Positions 22,027-32,915 of a DNA stretch of 64,000 nt are shown here, in pieces (positions within the stretch are counted from its first letter, which is position 1; each line of letters starts with the position of its first letter). Location of the stretch: contig JAHCVI010000001.1 in the NCBI GenBank assembly GCA_019096155.1, forward strand, positions 3,286,001 through 3,350,000, given 5' to 3'. The notes below the pieces were generated by a model that saw only the letters and a list, made by a program, of their open reading frames with translations, was not told the DNA's origin and did not search any database. The DNA comes from Staphylotrichum longicolle (taxonomy: Eukaryota > Ascomycota > Sordariomycetes > Sordariales > Chaetomiaceae). Both the position numbers and the translations under genes were made by a program.

Positions 22027-24264
22027 ATGCGCCATATATGGGCACGGCACAGCTCGACGCTCTCCTCGTTTCTGCGGACCACCACGGTGACCGCACCCCA
22101 TACCTCGGCCCCACTGTCGCTGTCGCTGTCCCGCTCATACCAGCCCGCCTCTGCCGTCGCCGTATTCCGCACTAAGAGAGGATTCCAAACTCACACCACT
22201 GCATCGCCCTCTGTTGAAGAGATGGAGACCGTCAACACCACCTCCCGGCTGGCCGCCCTCCGGTCGCTGATGAAGAAGAACGGCGTCGACATCTACGGTA
22301 TTCCACCTTCCACCCTCCCCATCCTCCCTATCTAGCGGGGTCCCCCACAGCCTGACACCACCCGCCCGCAGTCGTCCCCTCCGAAGACAGCCATGCCTCC
22401 GAGTACATTGCCGACTGCGACGCCCGGCGCGCCTTCATCTCTGGCTTCACCGGCTCTGCAGGCACTGCCGTCATCACACACGACAAGGCTGCCCTCGCCA
22501 CCGATGGCCGCTACTTCAACCAGGCCGGCAAGCAGCTGGACGGCAACTGGCACCTCCTCAAGACGGGCATGCAGGACGTCCCCACGTGGCAGGACTGGGC
22601 CGCCGAGGAGTCGGTTGGTGGCAAGACGGTGGGCGTCGACCCCGCCCTGATCTCGAGCTCCATCGCCGAGAAGCTGGACGAGACGGTCAAGAAGAGCGGC
22701 GGTGCCGGGCTCAAGGCCGTCAGTGAGAACCTGGTGGACCCGATCTGGGGATCAGACAGGCCCGCGCGCTCCAACAACCCCGTCGTGCTCTTGGCCCAAA
22801 AGTACTCTGGCAAGGACACGGCCACGAAGCTCACCGACCTCCGCAAGGAGCTGGAGAAGAAGAAGGCGGCCGGTTTTGTGCTGTCGATGCTGGACGAGAT
22901 TGCATGGCTCTTCAACCTCCGCGGCAGCGACATTACCTACAACCCCGTCTTCTTCTCGTACGCCATTGTCACCCAGGACTCCGCCACGCTCTATGTCGAC
23001 GACTCCAAGCTGAACGACGAGTGCCGGAGCTATTTGGAACAGAACAAAGTCTCGGTCAAGCCATATGACACTCTGTTCACGGACGCCAAGGCGCTGGCAA
23101 GCGCGGCTGAGGCCAAGGGAACATCAGAGCCGCCCAAGAAATACTTCGTCTCTAACAAGGGCTCTTGGGCGCTGAAGCTGGCCCTTGGCGGCGACAAGTT
23201 CGTCGAGGAGGTCAGAAGCCCGGTTGGCGACGCCAAGGCTGTCAAGAACGACACAGAGCTGGAAGGCATGAGGCAGTGTCACATGCGGGATGGCGCCGCC
23301 TTGATTCAGTTCTTTGCCTGGTTGGAGGACCAGCTCATCAACAAGAAGGCCGTCCTCGACGAGGTGGCCGCAGCCGACCAGCTCGAGGAGTTCCGGAAGA
23401 AGCAGAAGGATTTCGTCGGCCTTTCCTTTGACACCATCTCCTCTACCGGACCAAAGTGAGTTTTCTCTGGCCTGACCATTGCAGATCCGTTAGCTTACAT
23501 TGTAACAGCGCGGCCGTGATTCACTACAAGCCCGAACCAGGCGCCTGCGCCACCATCGACCCTAACGCCATCTACCTGTGCGATTCAGGGGCTCAGTATT
23601 TCGACGGCACCACCGACACAACCCGGACACTGCACTTCGGCACTCCCACCGCTCAAGAAAAGAAGGCCTATACGCTCGTCCTGAAGGGCAACATCGCTCT
23701 CGACACGGCCGTATTCCCCAAGGGCACCACCGGCTTCGCGATTGACTGCCTGGCCAGGCAATTCCTCTGGGTAAGCACGCCGCCACTGCATTTCTCTTTT
23801 CCCAACCGGCCCTGTACACGTACTGATCCCCCAACCAGAAACAAGGCCTCGACTACCGCCACGGCACGGGCCACGGCGTGGGCTCCTTCCTCAACGTGCA
23901 CGAGGGCCCCATCGGCATCGGCACGCGCAAGCAGTACGCCGACGTCGCGCTCGCCGCCGGCAACGTGCTGTCCATCGAGCCGGGCTTCTACGAGGACGGC
24001 GCGTTCGGCATCCGCATCGAGAACCTCGCCATGGTGCGCGAGGTCAAGACGGAGCACTCGTTTGGCGACAAGCCGTTCCTGGGGTTCGAGCACGTCACCA
24101 TGGTGCCGTACTGCCGGAATCTGATCGACGAGGGGCTGTTGACGGCGCAGGAGAAGGAGTGGCTGAACCAGAGCAACCGGGAGATCTTGAAGGTGATGGA
24201 GGGGCGGTTTGAGGGGGATGAGCTGACGCGGGCGTGGCTGGAGAGGGAGACGAGGCCGTTTTGA
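22027..24264 (+). CDS. ampp: Xaa-Pro aminopeptidase P (M24B metallopeptidase)
   Basis: Four exons: 22027-22297, 22372-23455, 23509-23770 and 23839-24264. The N-terminal creatinase-like domain starts TSRLAALRSLMKKNGVDIY and contains ISGFTGSAGTAVI. The C-terminal pita-bread domain has the metal ligands: two Asp in YLCDSGAQYFDGTTDTTRT, His in YRHGTGHGVGSFLNVHE, Glu in VLSIEPGFYEDG and Glu in FGIRIENLAMV. Reaction: removes an N-terminal residue next to proline, using two Mn ions. The first ATG gives a leader rich in Ser/Arg (LSLSLSRSYQPASAVAVFR) that looks mitochondrial; a second ATG at 22222 (METVNTTSRL) would give the cytosolic form. Confidence 0.94.
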
Positions 24265-24396
24265 GTAGACGTTTTGGTAAACAGGAATTGAAATGGAAAG
24301 TTGGATGTCATGGCCTGGTTTGGGGTCTGGGGCTTGGTCTATTTCAGGTCTTGTGTCTATGCCTTGTTCTAGTTCCCGGGTTTTGAGGGGACGAGA

Positions 24397-25343
24397 TCAG
24401 AAGGACATGAAGGCCGAGAGTGCAAAAGCGATGGCGAAGGAGAGCTTGAACGCCGTGTGCTGGTTCAGCGCCGCCAGGATGCGCGACGTGCTGGCGCGCT
24501 CCTTGAGCTTGAGCGTCGAGACCAGGTCTATCCCGTTGCGCGCGGCGAGCTGGCGGGAGGTTTTGCGTTAGCTGAGTGCGAGAGAGGTGGGGTGGACTTC
24601 TTGAGTAGTGGGTAGGTTTTGAAGAGACAACCGTGAACCGCGAGACGGGGGGTTGAAAACCATGATGACATGAGAGAAGAGAAATCCTTACCTGAATAAC
24701 CACCATCCCAACCCCCGCCAGCAACACCAGCGTCTTGGAAAAGACACTCACCAACAACCCCGCGAGGAACCCTACCCCCCAACATCACCATCAGTCAATT
24801 TGATCAAACCACCATCCACTTCTACCCACCCACCCATCCAATCCCTCCGCTCTACTCCCCCCTCTCAACCTAACCACACCAGACTGACCAGAGAGGGCCG
24901 AAATGAAATCAATCAAAAACTCACCGGACAAACTCCCCCCCGAAAGCTGCTTCACAGTCTCCGCATCCAGCAAATCCTTCCTCTTGGGCCTCTCCCCGCC
25001 GCCTCCGCCTGACAACAACGACCTTGTCTGGGTCTGGTTCACAGCGACAGAGTCAAATTGCATAGGCCTCTGCGCGTGGACACCGACGCCGGCGGTTACG
25101 AGACCGAGGCCGAGGCCCATGCCCACCACGCTGAGGGGTCGGCGGCGAGGGAGACGGGCGGTGTGGCGGTGGTGGTGGCGGATGCGGGCCGGTGGAGTGT
25201 TGATGCTGGTCGGTGTGTTGGGAACTGCGCTTGCGCGTCTTGCCGGGGCGGCAGCTGAGATGGGGCGGGGCGGAGGCGGAGGCCGGGGGGTGGTGGTGCG
25301 GGCGAGGGGAGCGGGTGAGGGCGAGGTTGGAGGGAGGGGTCAT
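24397..25343 (-). CDS. FUN14-family mitochondrial membrane protein
   Basis: The recognisable part spans two junctions: LDAETVKQLSGGSLSG, then FLAGLLVSVFSKTLVLLAGV with GMVVIQ, then LAARNGIDLVSTLKLKERAS and the hydrophobic end SFAIAFALSAFMSF (TGA at 24397-24399). Glycine-rich membrane helices of this form are typical of FUN14 proteins, of which FUNDC1 is the mitophagy receptor in animals. The N-terminal part reads as a presequence (AAAPARRASAVPNTPTSINT, then RRRPLSVVGMGLGLG), but it is out of frame with the only nearby ATG (25343). Either one base is wrong near 25310-25335 or the true first exon is elsewhere. The start is therefore uncertain. Confidence 0.72.
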
Positions 25344-25976
25344 TTTTGTGAGGCTGATTTGGATTTAAAGTGGATGAGGGGAGGGCGTTGGAATGGAATT
25401 GGTATGTTTGAATGCTGGTGGTTGGGGGTTAGTACTCTTTGTAGTTTAGGTACGGTTGTTTGGTGATGGGTGAGGTGTGTGGTTCAATGGAAGTGTTGTG
25501 TGAGCCGGCCTGGGCGGTGACGTAATCAGAGGGGTCAGTCACTGGACTGCGTGCGCATTTCGCGTTTGAAGGGTGTAAGTTGGAGGGAATGGCATTGGAA
25601 AATACAATGTCAGAGAGAACCAAAGTCGAAAAGAATGGGAGGTTGATGCCCTTTAATGTTTTTGAAGAAAAGCCGAGTGTTGGAAAGATGATGGTTTGCC
25701 AATCACAAAATGGTATCGTCGCCGCGGTCACTTACACAATTCAACACTCGCATTCATGTGGGGCATCAACTGAACTGGCAACCTCGTCTTGGTTGTTTTT
25801 TCGCAGCCCACAAATGCTTGCTACGATGGCCGGTGACCACTGGGTTGCCTTAACCTTACAACAGCGGTGGCGGCAACAACAGCGACGGCCGCGACAACCA
25901 TGACGGCGGATGTGGAAGGGAGCTCAAGCTGGGATGGGCTCGAAGTGAGAACGCTGAACCGCGCGGCTTTGGGGTG
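25344..25976. other. Intergenic region upstream of FUN14 gene
   Basis: 630 bases holding the FUN14 promoter and the 3' flank of the kinase-like gene. No other gene is supported. Confidence 0.45.
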
Positions 25977-26762
25977 TCAGCCGTTTGGAGCATGATGATT
26001 GACGATTGCCGGAGAGACAAAATCCGTGAGAATCTCACCTTGCAGGTCCCGAACGGCTTGTTTGCACTCTCGATACTCTGCCTGCCAGCACTTTGTGATG
26101 ATGCCGCCAACAAGCCCCAGCGACTTGGTCACAGGGAATTGTCCCCGCTTATATCTCTCCTCGATTACTTTATCTGACAACCCAGCGTACGGCCGACTCT
26201 CGGTCATCAACTCGTACAGGGTAGATCCGAGGGCGAAGATGTCGGCCTCGGCAGACTGAAGCGGGCCTGGGTATTCATGGCTCGCCGTCACGCCAATGAG
26301 AAGCGGAGAGCCATCGAGCGAAGACCCCGCAAAGTCTGCGAGTTTCGCGTCGAGACGGCCGTCGAGGAATACGTTGGCGCCGGTGACATCCCCGTGAATG
26401 ACGCCGCATTGGTGGGCGAAATCAAGGGCTTCGGCAATCTGAACAGCCCAAAGGAGCTTCCTCTTTTCATCGACAGCGTGGTCTTCGAGGTATGACCGGA
26501 GGTTGCCATTGGGGGCATACTCGAGGCGGATGCCTGATTCAAATGGGCCGTGGTACATCAAAATGCCCTTGTGGCCGCCGTGCTCGGTGAAGCGCTCGTA
26601 GATTTGCTGTTCTATGGTCATGGACTCGGAGCGATCCTCATCGTGCGGTGTCTTGATAACCGTGTTGGTGGAGCTATCAAGCAGGACCATCCCCGTGTGA
26701 CCATAAGCAACAAGGTCCTTCATGCAGAAACCTGTTGGAAAACGGATCTCGTCGTCCGCCAT
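25977..26762 (-). CDS. Small protein kinase-like protein (fungal-expanded type)
   Basis: A single uninterrupted exon of 261 codons starting MADDEIRFPTGFCMKDLVAY. Kinase landmarks: the beta-3 lysine probably in TNTVIKTPHD; a hinge-like stretch RLEYAPNGNLRSYLED; catalytic loop GVIHGDVTGANVFLD (HGD in place of HRD, with the conserved Asp and Asn); then LADFAGSSLDG, where DFG reads DFAG; APE is replaced by HEYPG. The C-lobe contains ADIFALGSTLYELMTESRPY. It lacks a clear glycine-rich loop (VAYGHTGMVLL). Compact, intronless kinases of this look are numerous in filamentous ascomycetes; their roles are mostly unknown. The catalytic Lys, Asp and Asn are present, so activity is possible but not shown. 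Confidence 0.8.
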   Translation of the reverse strand: MADDEIRFPTGFCMKDLVAYGHTGMVLLDSSTNTVIKTPHDEDRSESMTIEQQIYERFTEHGGHKGILMYHGPFESGIRLEYAPNGNLRSYLEDHAVDEKRKLLWAVQIAEALDFAHQCGVIHGDVTGANVFLDGRLDAKLADFAGSSLDGSPLLIGVTASHEYPGPLQSAEADIFALGSTLYELMTESRPYAGLSDKVIEERYKRGQFPVTKSLGLVGGIITKCWQAEYRECKQAVRDLQGEILTDFVSPAIVNHHAPNG

Positions 26763-27270
26763 GTTGGAGGGTTGGTGATATCAAGAAAGATGAGCCGATT
26801 TTGTTAACACGTCCAAGGACGGCACTGCGATAATTGAGCCATTCGACTGCTATCTCCTGAGCGCAGCACGGCAGAATAACCAATGTCCTGCAGGCGCAAG
26901 GCCCGGCGCAGGGCCAGGGTCCTGCCAGCTTCGACCATTCCTGGGACGGCAAGGGGTAAAGACGTGAAGACAGGGAGGGAAGCGCGCTGTGTAACATCCC
27001 GGCGTGCTGGGAAACCGCGAGTGCCAAGCTTTACATGGGTCTGTGCACCTCCCCAAAATGAGTGGGGTCATTGAGCTTCAGAAGCTCAGTTGTTGTCTTC
27101 GCGTCAGACGCGTTTCCGCTTCCTCCCACCCCACACAACTTTATTCGATTCCCGATCCTCTACCCGCTTGTGCCCACTTCATACCACTCCATCACGCAAG
27201 CCTGTTGATGACTGATTACTCTGATATTGTGTTTATATTTTCTCACACACTTCGAATCTCATAACGCGCA
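26763..27270. promoter_or_regulatory. Divergent promoter region, kinase-like / disordered protein
   Basis: 508 bases between divergent starts with no visible gene. It presumably holds both promoters. Confidence 0.45.
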
Positions 27271-29118
27271 ATGCCTCGCCCTCGGCCAAAGCGGTCGCGC
27301 GTCGCCGCAACGCGTCCCACAAAGGCTGCTTCTCCCGAGCCCGAACAGCCCTTACAGTCGTCTGCGACGCCGCCTGCGGTGGCAAAACCCGCGACTACGC
27401 GGACCGAGCTTTTGGGGAGCGATATTTACGATGTCAGTGACCGCGAGAAGGAAAGAATGAGGCAACGCGCCGAGGCGACGAATGCACCCACAAATTCTCG
27501 TCGCACTCGGGCATCTGAGCACCTGGGCCTGAGTTCGGAACAAGCGGCGGCGTTGGAAGACTCGAGGCGCAAACGGGACGACGCGATGAGCAGATTGGAT
27601 AACCTCACATCGACCTCCCGGCCAGACCACGATGAGAACCCGGACATCGAACACAGTCGGAGGGAATCGGTGGCCGAGATACAACCACGGTTAACTGACG
27701 CGTCGGGACTGGATTTGGACGACGACCTCTTTGCCAATCTTGACGATAGTCTTGATGACACAGAGAACGCGATTGGGGAGACGCAGAGCGGCTACCGCTC
27801 GGCGGATACTTCCTCGTTCAACGTCGCCATGTTCAAGCGCCGACCTAGGCAGTCGAGCGTTGCAGGACGGGACGATGCGCCCATTCGGCCGAGCAGCAGA
27901 GGACAGAACACACCAAGCATCAGCTCGACGCTCAATTTTGGCAATTTTAGACGGCGTGCGCGTGAGCCGAGCATTCTCGGCACGGCACGCAAGCCACGCA
28001 CGCAAAGGTCCCAGTCGCGGGCCTCGCAAGCGTCGCGGAATGCCAGTGTGCTCGGAGACGGCGACGATTCCGGCCCGGACGGTGAATCAACGCCACTTGA
28101 CAGAACGAGAAGGAAGACGCGCGCATCGCTGGTAAACGGCGGGTCAAGAGAGGGGTCCCCAGTTTTGCCCTCGCGCAAACGGAAGTCCCTGGAGAGTCAC
28201 GAAGATGGCCGCGAGAAGAGGCATGCGGTGGAGGCAGAGGCTGAAGAGACGGAAGAGATTCACCAGTCAATCGAAATTGAGGTCGAGCGCACCCCGAGCC
28301 CGCCGCGCGGCCGCGCGTTGGATCGGGACCGTTTTTCGACCCCAGCTCAGGAAGACGACCCCGACATGGCGCCTCCTCTGAGCAGCTCGTCAGAAGGCGA
28401 TAGTCCCGTGGCCTGGCCCGCCTTTGACACGCTCGCTCACCGTACCTACACGCGCAGACCGCCGCCGAGAGCGCTGAAAACACCGGAGCTCGACGCCGAT
28501 TCCTCCTCAGAGCTCTCTTCCCCTCCGTCACTCACTCACTCGCCCAACTACAAGGCTCCGCCCAAGAAGAAGGCAGCTCCGCCCCAAAAGAAGGTGACGA
28601 CGGCAGATCTGACGTCTCTCCTCCCGCGCCGCCGAAACAAAGCGTTCAATCGCAACAGCAATAGCAATGACCCGTTTGATCTGGTTGGCTCGGAAGACGA
28701 CCGCTACGATGTTCCCGCTGCCGCCAACAACGAGGATGAAGTCTCGTACGTCGACTCGCGGGCTGCGCGAAGGAGAAAGGGCCAGCCGCCGCTTGGCAAA
28801 TCGACGTCCAACCGCAAGGGCAAGGGCGCCGAAGCCAGCAATGGCACCGGTAAAAAGCGCGCTGTCAGGACGTATGGGGCACAGGAAGACAAGGAGAATG
28901 ACGAGGTCGAGGAGGAGATTGTGGTCGCCAGCGGAGGCGAGGAAGCTGAGGAAGAGGAGGGTGACGAACTGCCCGAGGCGGAGACGAGCCAGCTGATGCG
29001 GGAGCGGCTCGGGGAGGAGCTGCAGAAGGCTGTCAAGAAGTTCAAGGAGGTGGATAAGTGGGAGTTGTCGTTTGAAGAAGTCACGCAGAGTTCGTCACCT
29101 GGGCCGGATGCTCGGTGA
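27271..29118 (+). CDS. Unrecognised, largely disordered acidic/basic protein
   Basis: One exon of 615 codons. I do not recognise a named domain. The N-terminus is basic (MPRPRPKRSRVAATRPTKAA). Residues 70-120 look helical (REKERMRQRAEATN; EDSRRKRDDAMSRLDN). Residues about 181-240 carry two related basic motifs, FKRRPRQSSVAG and NFRRRAREPSILG. The centre is Ser/Pro/Arg-rich with many possible CDK-type sites and basic patches. The C-terminus is strongly acidic (EEAEEEEGDELPEAE), then a helix MRERLGEELQKAVKKFKEVD and the end WELSFEEVTQSSSPGPDAR. This composition suggests a nuclear, chromatin- or kinetochore-associated scaffold, but that is inference only. The start at 27271 is the first ATG in a frame that is open throughout. 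Confidence 0.75.
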   Translation: MPRPRPKRSRVAATRPTKAASPEPEQPLQSSATPPAVAKPATTRTELLGSDIYDVSDREKERMRQRAEATNAPTNSRRTRASEHLGLSSEQAAALEDSRRKRDDAMSRLDNLTSTSRPDHDENPDIEHSRRESVAEIQPRLTDASGLDLDDDLFANLDDSLDDTENAIGETQSGYRSADTSSFNVAMFKRRPRQSSVAGRDDAPIRPSSRGQNTPSISSTLNFGNFRRRAREPSILGTARKPRTQRSQSRASQASRNASVLGDGDDSGPDGESTPLDRTRRKTRASLVNGGSREGSPVLPSRKRKSLESHEDGREKRHAVEAEAEETEEIHQSIEIEVERTPSPPRGRALDRDRFSTPAQEDDPDMAPPLSSSSEGDSPVAWPAFDTLAHRTYTRRPPPRALKTPELDADSSSELSSPPSLTHSPNYKAPPKKKAAPPQKKVTTADLTSLLPRRRNKAFNRNSNSNDPFDLVGSEDDRYDVPAAANNEDEVSYVDSRAARRRKGQPPLGKSTSNRKGKGAEASNGTGKKRAVRTYGAQEDKENDEVEEEIVVASGGEEAEEEEGDELPEAETSQLMRERLGEELQKAVKKFKEVDKWELSFEEVTQSSSPGPDAR

Positions 29119-29451
29119 GGCAAGTGCTTGAGACGGTGAGGGGCAGACGGCTGGCTCCACATGGCTGATGACGACCGTTTTTGATGATTTGGCTGGGATT
29201 TCGATAGCCCAAGTTTTTGCTGTTGGTGTAGATAGTATCAGTGTTATTGCGGCTCAGAGGGTTGGCACAGGGTATCAGCGTTTGCTTATGGCTTGGGAGT
29301 ATCGGTCTAAAGCGAACCGGGATGCTTATTTCGCAATTGATCAGGTTGTTCATGATATCCATCCATCATGCCTCGAAACGCCAGTGCCTTGCCCAACGCC
29401 TAGCGCCTAATCCCTTTATGTTCTTCACTGAACCCCGTTGGGTCGTTGGTG
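29119..29451. other. Convergent intergenic region
   Basis: 333 bases of 3' flanks between the disordered-protein gene and TIP41. Nothing else is seen. Confidence 0.5.
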
Positions 29452-30380
29452 TTATGGATTTGGTGCCAAGCAGACACTCTCAAGTGAGTTCTCAACAACC
29501 GGCAGCAAGTTGGCAACCTGATTGGAGTCTCTCAGCGCGATCGTGATGGCGTCGGGCATCAGCCCGCTCATGTAGAGATTCTGTCGTCTTGTCAGCAACC
29601 AGTCCTCGACTAACAGTCATGAAAGCCACCCACCCGCTTGACATTCTCAAACACGTCCTCCCGCGCCGTATACTCCCGAATCACCACCTGCTTGTCAAAA
29701 TCCACATACACCCTCGTGTCCCGCACCCGGACCACCACCCCGTCCAGCCTCATGAACAGCCGGCAAAGCAGCAACATCCTCTGCTCCATCACCCGCACCT
29801 TGACGCTCATGACGCTGATCCCGTTGTCGTCCAGCTCGCTCTCATACAGCACCACCTCGTCCGCGAACAAGATCGGATCCCGCCTCTTGAGCAACTCGAG
29901 CGGTATCCCATTCCCCCCTTCTCCCACCTTCTCCAACCCCTTCCCCGCCCCCGGCCCCGCCGCCGCCGTCGCAGCGCGCACCTCGTCCCCCCTATAGCTC
30001 GCCGAGTAGCTCCAGTCAAACGGCCTGACCACCTCCTTGATCCCCGCGCTCGTCTTCTCCCGGCTGCTGCTCCACTCGCGCGCGTACGCCACGCTGAGCA
30101 TGCCCGCCTCGCCCGTCTTGTCCACCGTGTCGAGCGCCCGCTCCGCGCTGAACGAGATGCTCCACCCGGACGAAGGGTGGGCGACCGTCACGAGGTTGTC
30201 GCCGAAGATCATCTCGGGGATCGGGATGCCCACGCGGGCGGCGAGCGCGTCGATGGGCCCCGCCTTGAGGATGGGGAGCTTGCGCGTCGAGATGGTGAAG
30301 GGCGGTTGCGTGTGGGTGCGGGTCGCGAGGGTGAGGTGCGAGGGGGAGGGGTAGGGTTCGAGGTGGGAGGGGGGGTCCAT
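29452..30380 (-). CDS. tip41: TIP41-like TOR-pathway regulator
   Basis: Exon 1 begins at 30380 with MDPPSHLEPYPSPSHLTLAT and continues THTQPPFTISTRKLPILKAG, then IPEMIFGDNLVTVAHPSSGW, VRPFDWSYSASYRG, PILFADEVVLYESELDDNGI and RVMEQRMLLLCRLFMRLDGV. This is the TIP41 family signature series. A short intron follows ..DVFENVKR, and the last exon encodes QNLYMSGLMPDAITIALRDS to the end CLAPNP (TAA at 29452-29454). Family knowledge: Tip41 binds Tap42/PP2A-type phosphatases and modulates TORC1 signalling in the cytoplasm. A Gly/Ala insert (AATAAAGPGAGKG) sits between the conserved blocks. It shares a divergent upstream region with the Aurora kinase gene. Confidence 0.93.
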
Positions 30381-31331
30381 TTTGTCTGTGTACTATGGTG
30401 GGTGTGTCTCAGGGTGGGTGTTGGGGTTGGTGATCGCGGGTTGTGGTGGGTAGTTGAGGTTGGGTTAGGACTCGGCGGGTTGGTGGTTGGGGGTGGAAGG
30501 TCGATTAAATGCTTCTGTGTCGTGTTTTGATGGGGGTTTGCGGAAAGGGGTGATGCAGAATGCAATCGCTGAGCTTCTGGCTCAACAGTTCGGTTGGTGT
30601 TTCGCGCGTCGTTTTAACTCTTGTATTGGCAAGAAGATGTCCGAAAGTTTACAAGCTCTCTCTCTCTGGGCTTCGTGACAGCTGCAGCTTGAGAGCTTGG
30701 TGGCTCGCGGGGTAGCGGGGCAGCTCAACGGACGGTCTGATCCCTGCACTCAGCCATCAAAGCTCCAAACGTGAACCAGCTGAGACTGGTTTGACGAACA
30801 ATCCACACGAACTTCATTTGTGGCATGTTTCGTAGTTCTCAATTGATGTGCAGATACTGATGAGACAAGAGAAGCCATTTTGTGAAAACGGCCACAGTAA
30901 TACTTCTGGGAGAGCCCGATCCTGCTTGCAAGTCGAGCATCTGGAGCCTGCAAGATCTTGCTCTTGTTACCACTTTATGCAGCACGAAAAGGGAGGGAAT
31001 CAGAATGCGGAGAACGAAAACGGACTTGGTTGCCATCTTGGTCAGTTTTCATCCTTTTCTCGTCTTCCAGTTTCAAGTTTGGCTTGCAGCTGGAACTTGG
31101 CCGGCTCCCGGTCAGGCTCCCCAAAGGTGGGGCAGGCAGACTGGGTTGCAGTTGCCAGGCAACGGTCACCCCCATGCAGGGTAAATAAGACACCCGAACC
31201 CGCATCTCGACACATCCTGGGAACTCCATCCTTAATTGCAAAGCAACATCGCCCATTCATTCCCCTGCTGCACTCCAGCAGCGTTGGCACCGTTCCGCAT
31301 TTTGGTCCCCCCCCCCCAAGCCAACAGCACA
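30381..31331. promoter_or_regulatory. Divergent promoter region TIP41 / Aurora kinase
   Basis: 950 bases between divergent starts. It contains a (CT)n/(CTCTCTCT) patch near 30656-30666 and a run of 11 C at 31307-31317, 14 bp before the Aurora start codon. No additional gene is supported. Confidence 0.5.
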
Positions 31332-32650
31332 ATGTCTGCACGAGCCCTGGAGGCCTGCTTCGACCGGCTGTCGGTCCACGACGAAAACGACCCGGGCGAG
31401 AATGCTCGCCTGTATCAGAAGACAAAGGTATGCACATTGTGGCCATCCCAAATATGTGTATCTAACTCAAATCTCAGCCCATCGGCTCCTCGACAAGCCA
31501 ACTAGCACACGGCTCCGCCCGATCCAACCTCCTTAAGGTCGCCCTGCAATCGCAACACGCCAATACCGTGACCGCAACAGTCACACTCCCGTCCCAAGCC
31601 GCGCAATGGAAGAGTTCCGCAGTACCAAGTAACCCGGGCTCGCCAAGGAGGGAAAAGGAGAAGCCGACCTCGCTGTCCTCCCGCACCTCCGAGGAGGCCG
31701 CCCAGACCGACCGCTCCTCCTCCTCCTACGTCGACCAACCCCTCGTCCCCAAGCAGTTTCACCTCGGCATGTTTGAGATTGGCCGGCCTCTCGGAAAGGG
31801 CAAATTCGGACGCGTGTATCTGGCGCGGGAGCGCAGCACGAACTTCATCTGCGCCCTCAAGGTCCTCTACAAGTCGGAGCTGCAGCAGGGCACGGGCGTC
31901 GAGAAGCAGGTGCGCCGCGAGATCGAGATCCAGAGCAACCTGCGGCACCCCAACATTCTCAAGCTGTACGGGCACTTCCACGATAGCAAGCGCATCTTCT
32001 TGATCCTCGAGTTCGCCGGCAAGGGCGAGCTGTACAAGCACCTGCGGCGCGAGAACCGGTTCCCCGAGTGGAAGGCGGCGCAGTACATTGCACAGATGGC
32101 GTCGGCGCTGCGCTACCTGCACCGCAAGCACGTCATCCACCGCGACATCAAGCCCGAGAACATTCTGGTGGGCATCCACGGCGAGATCAAGATCTCGGAC
32201 TTTGGCTGGAGCGTGCACGCGCCAACAACCGCCGCAACAAGCGCTCTGCGGCACCCTCGACTACCTCCCACCCGAGATGGTCAAGCCCGGCAGCAAGGAC
32301 ACTGGTACACGGAGAAGGTGGACCTGTGGAGTTTGGGTGTGTTGATGTATGAGTTCCTGGTCGGCGAGCGCCGTTCGAGGACACGCCCGTCATGACGCAC
32401 AAGCGGATTGCCCGGGCCGACATGACCATCCCGGAGTGGGTGAGCAAGGAGGCCAAGGACCTCATCAAGAAGGTGTGTTACAATTTTTAAAAGTAAAACA
32501 TTATCGAACCCCCGCTGACAATACCCACAGCTCCTGGTGCTCGACCCCGAGAAGCGGCTGCCCCTCGAGGAGGTCCAGGCCCACCCTTGGATCATCAAGC
32601 ACTGCGTCAAGGGCGAGCGGGCCGCGAACAGGGAGAAGCCCCTCAAGTAA
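31332..32650 (+). CDS. ipl1: Aurora/Ipl1-type serine/threonine kinase (frame broken in this sequence)
   Basis: Exon 1 encodes MSARALEACFDRLSVHDEND; after an intron the kinase domain follows. Landmarks: glycine loop GRPLGKGKFGRVYLA, beta-3 lysine in ICALKVLYKSEL, HRDIKPENIL, DFGWSVHAP, then CGTLDYLPPEMVKPGSKD, VDLWSLGVLMYEFLVG, PFEDTPVMTHKRI and, in the last exon, VLDPEKRLPLEEVQAHPWII. The Aurora-type activation segment is plain, so this is the chromosomal passenger kinase that corrects kinetochore-microtubule attachments. These blocks lie in different frames: about four small indels are needed between 32219 and 32372. Because the gene is essential, sequence error is far likelier than loss. 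The stop is TAA at 32648-32650. Confidence 0.88.
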
Positions 32651-32915
32651 TCGGGGATGTGGGTGATTGATTGGTTGTCTGCAGTTTGTAAGAAGGAGCG
32701 AGGGGCGTTTCGGGAGTTCAAGGGGTTGGGGTCCACTGGGGACACATTCAGGAGTTCATTGCATAGCGGAGCCGATCTGGCCGTGGTTTTGTTTTAATTT
32801 CCAGCGCCCTTGGGTATCTGCCCGGGCATTTAGTTATCATCCTCGTGGAGAGATTGATCATGGTATTACAAGCGTTATCGTTACAGCGAGAAGCAAGGGC
32901 CTTCCATAAGCCTCC

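Noticed and set aside
29589..30530. 313-codon open frame on the + strand
   Set aside because: Antisense to TIP41, rich in His/Arg/Pro and without a domain; TIP41 on the other strand is unmistakable.
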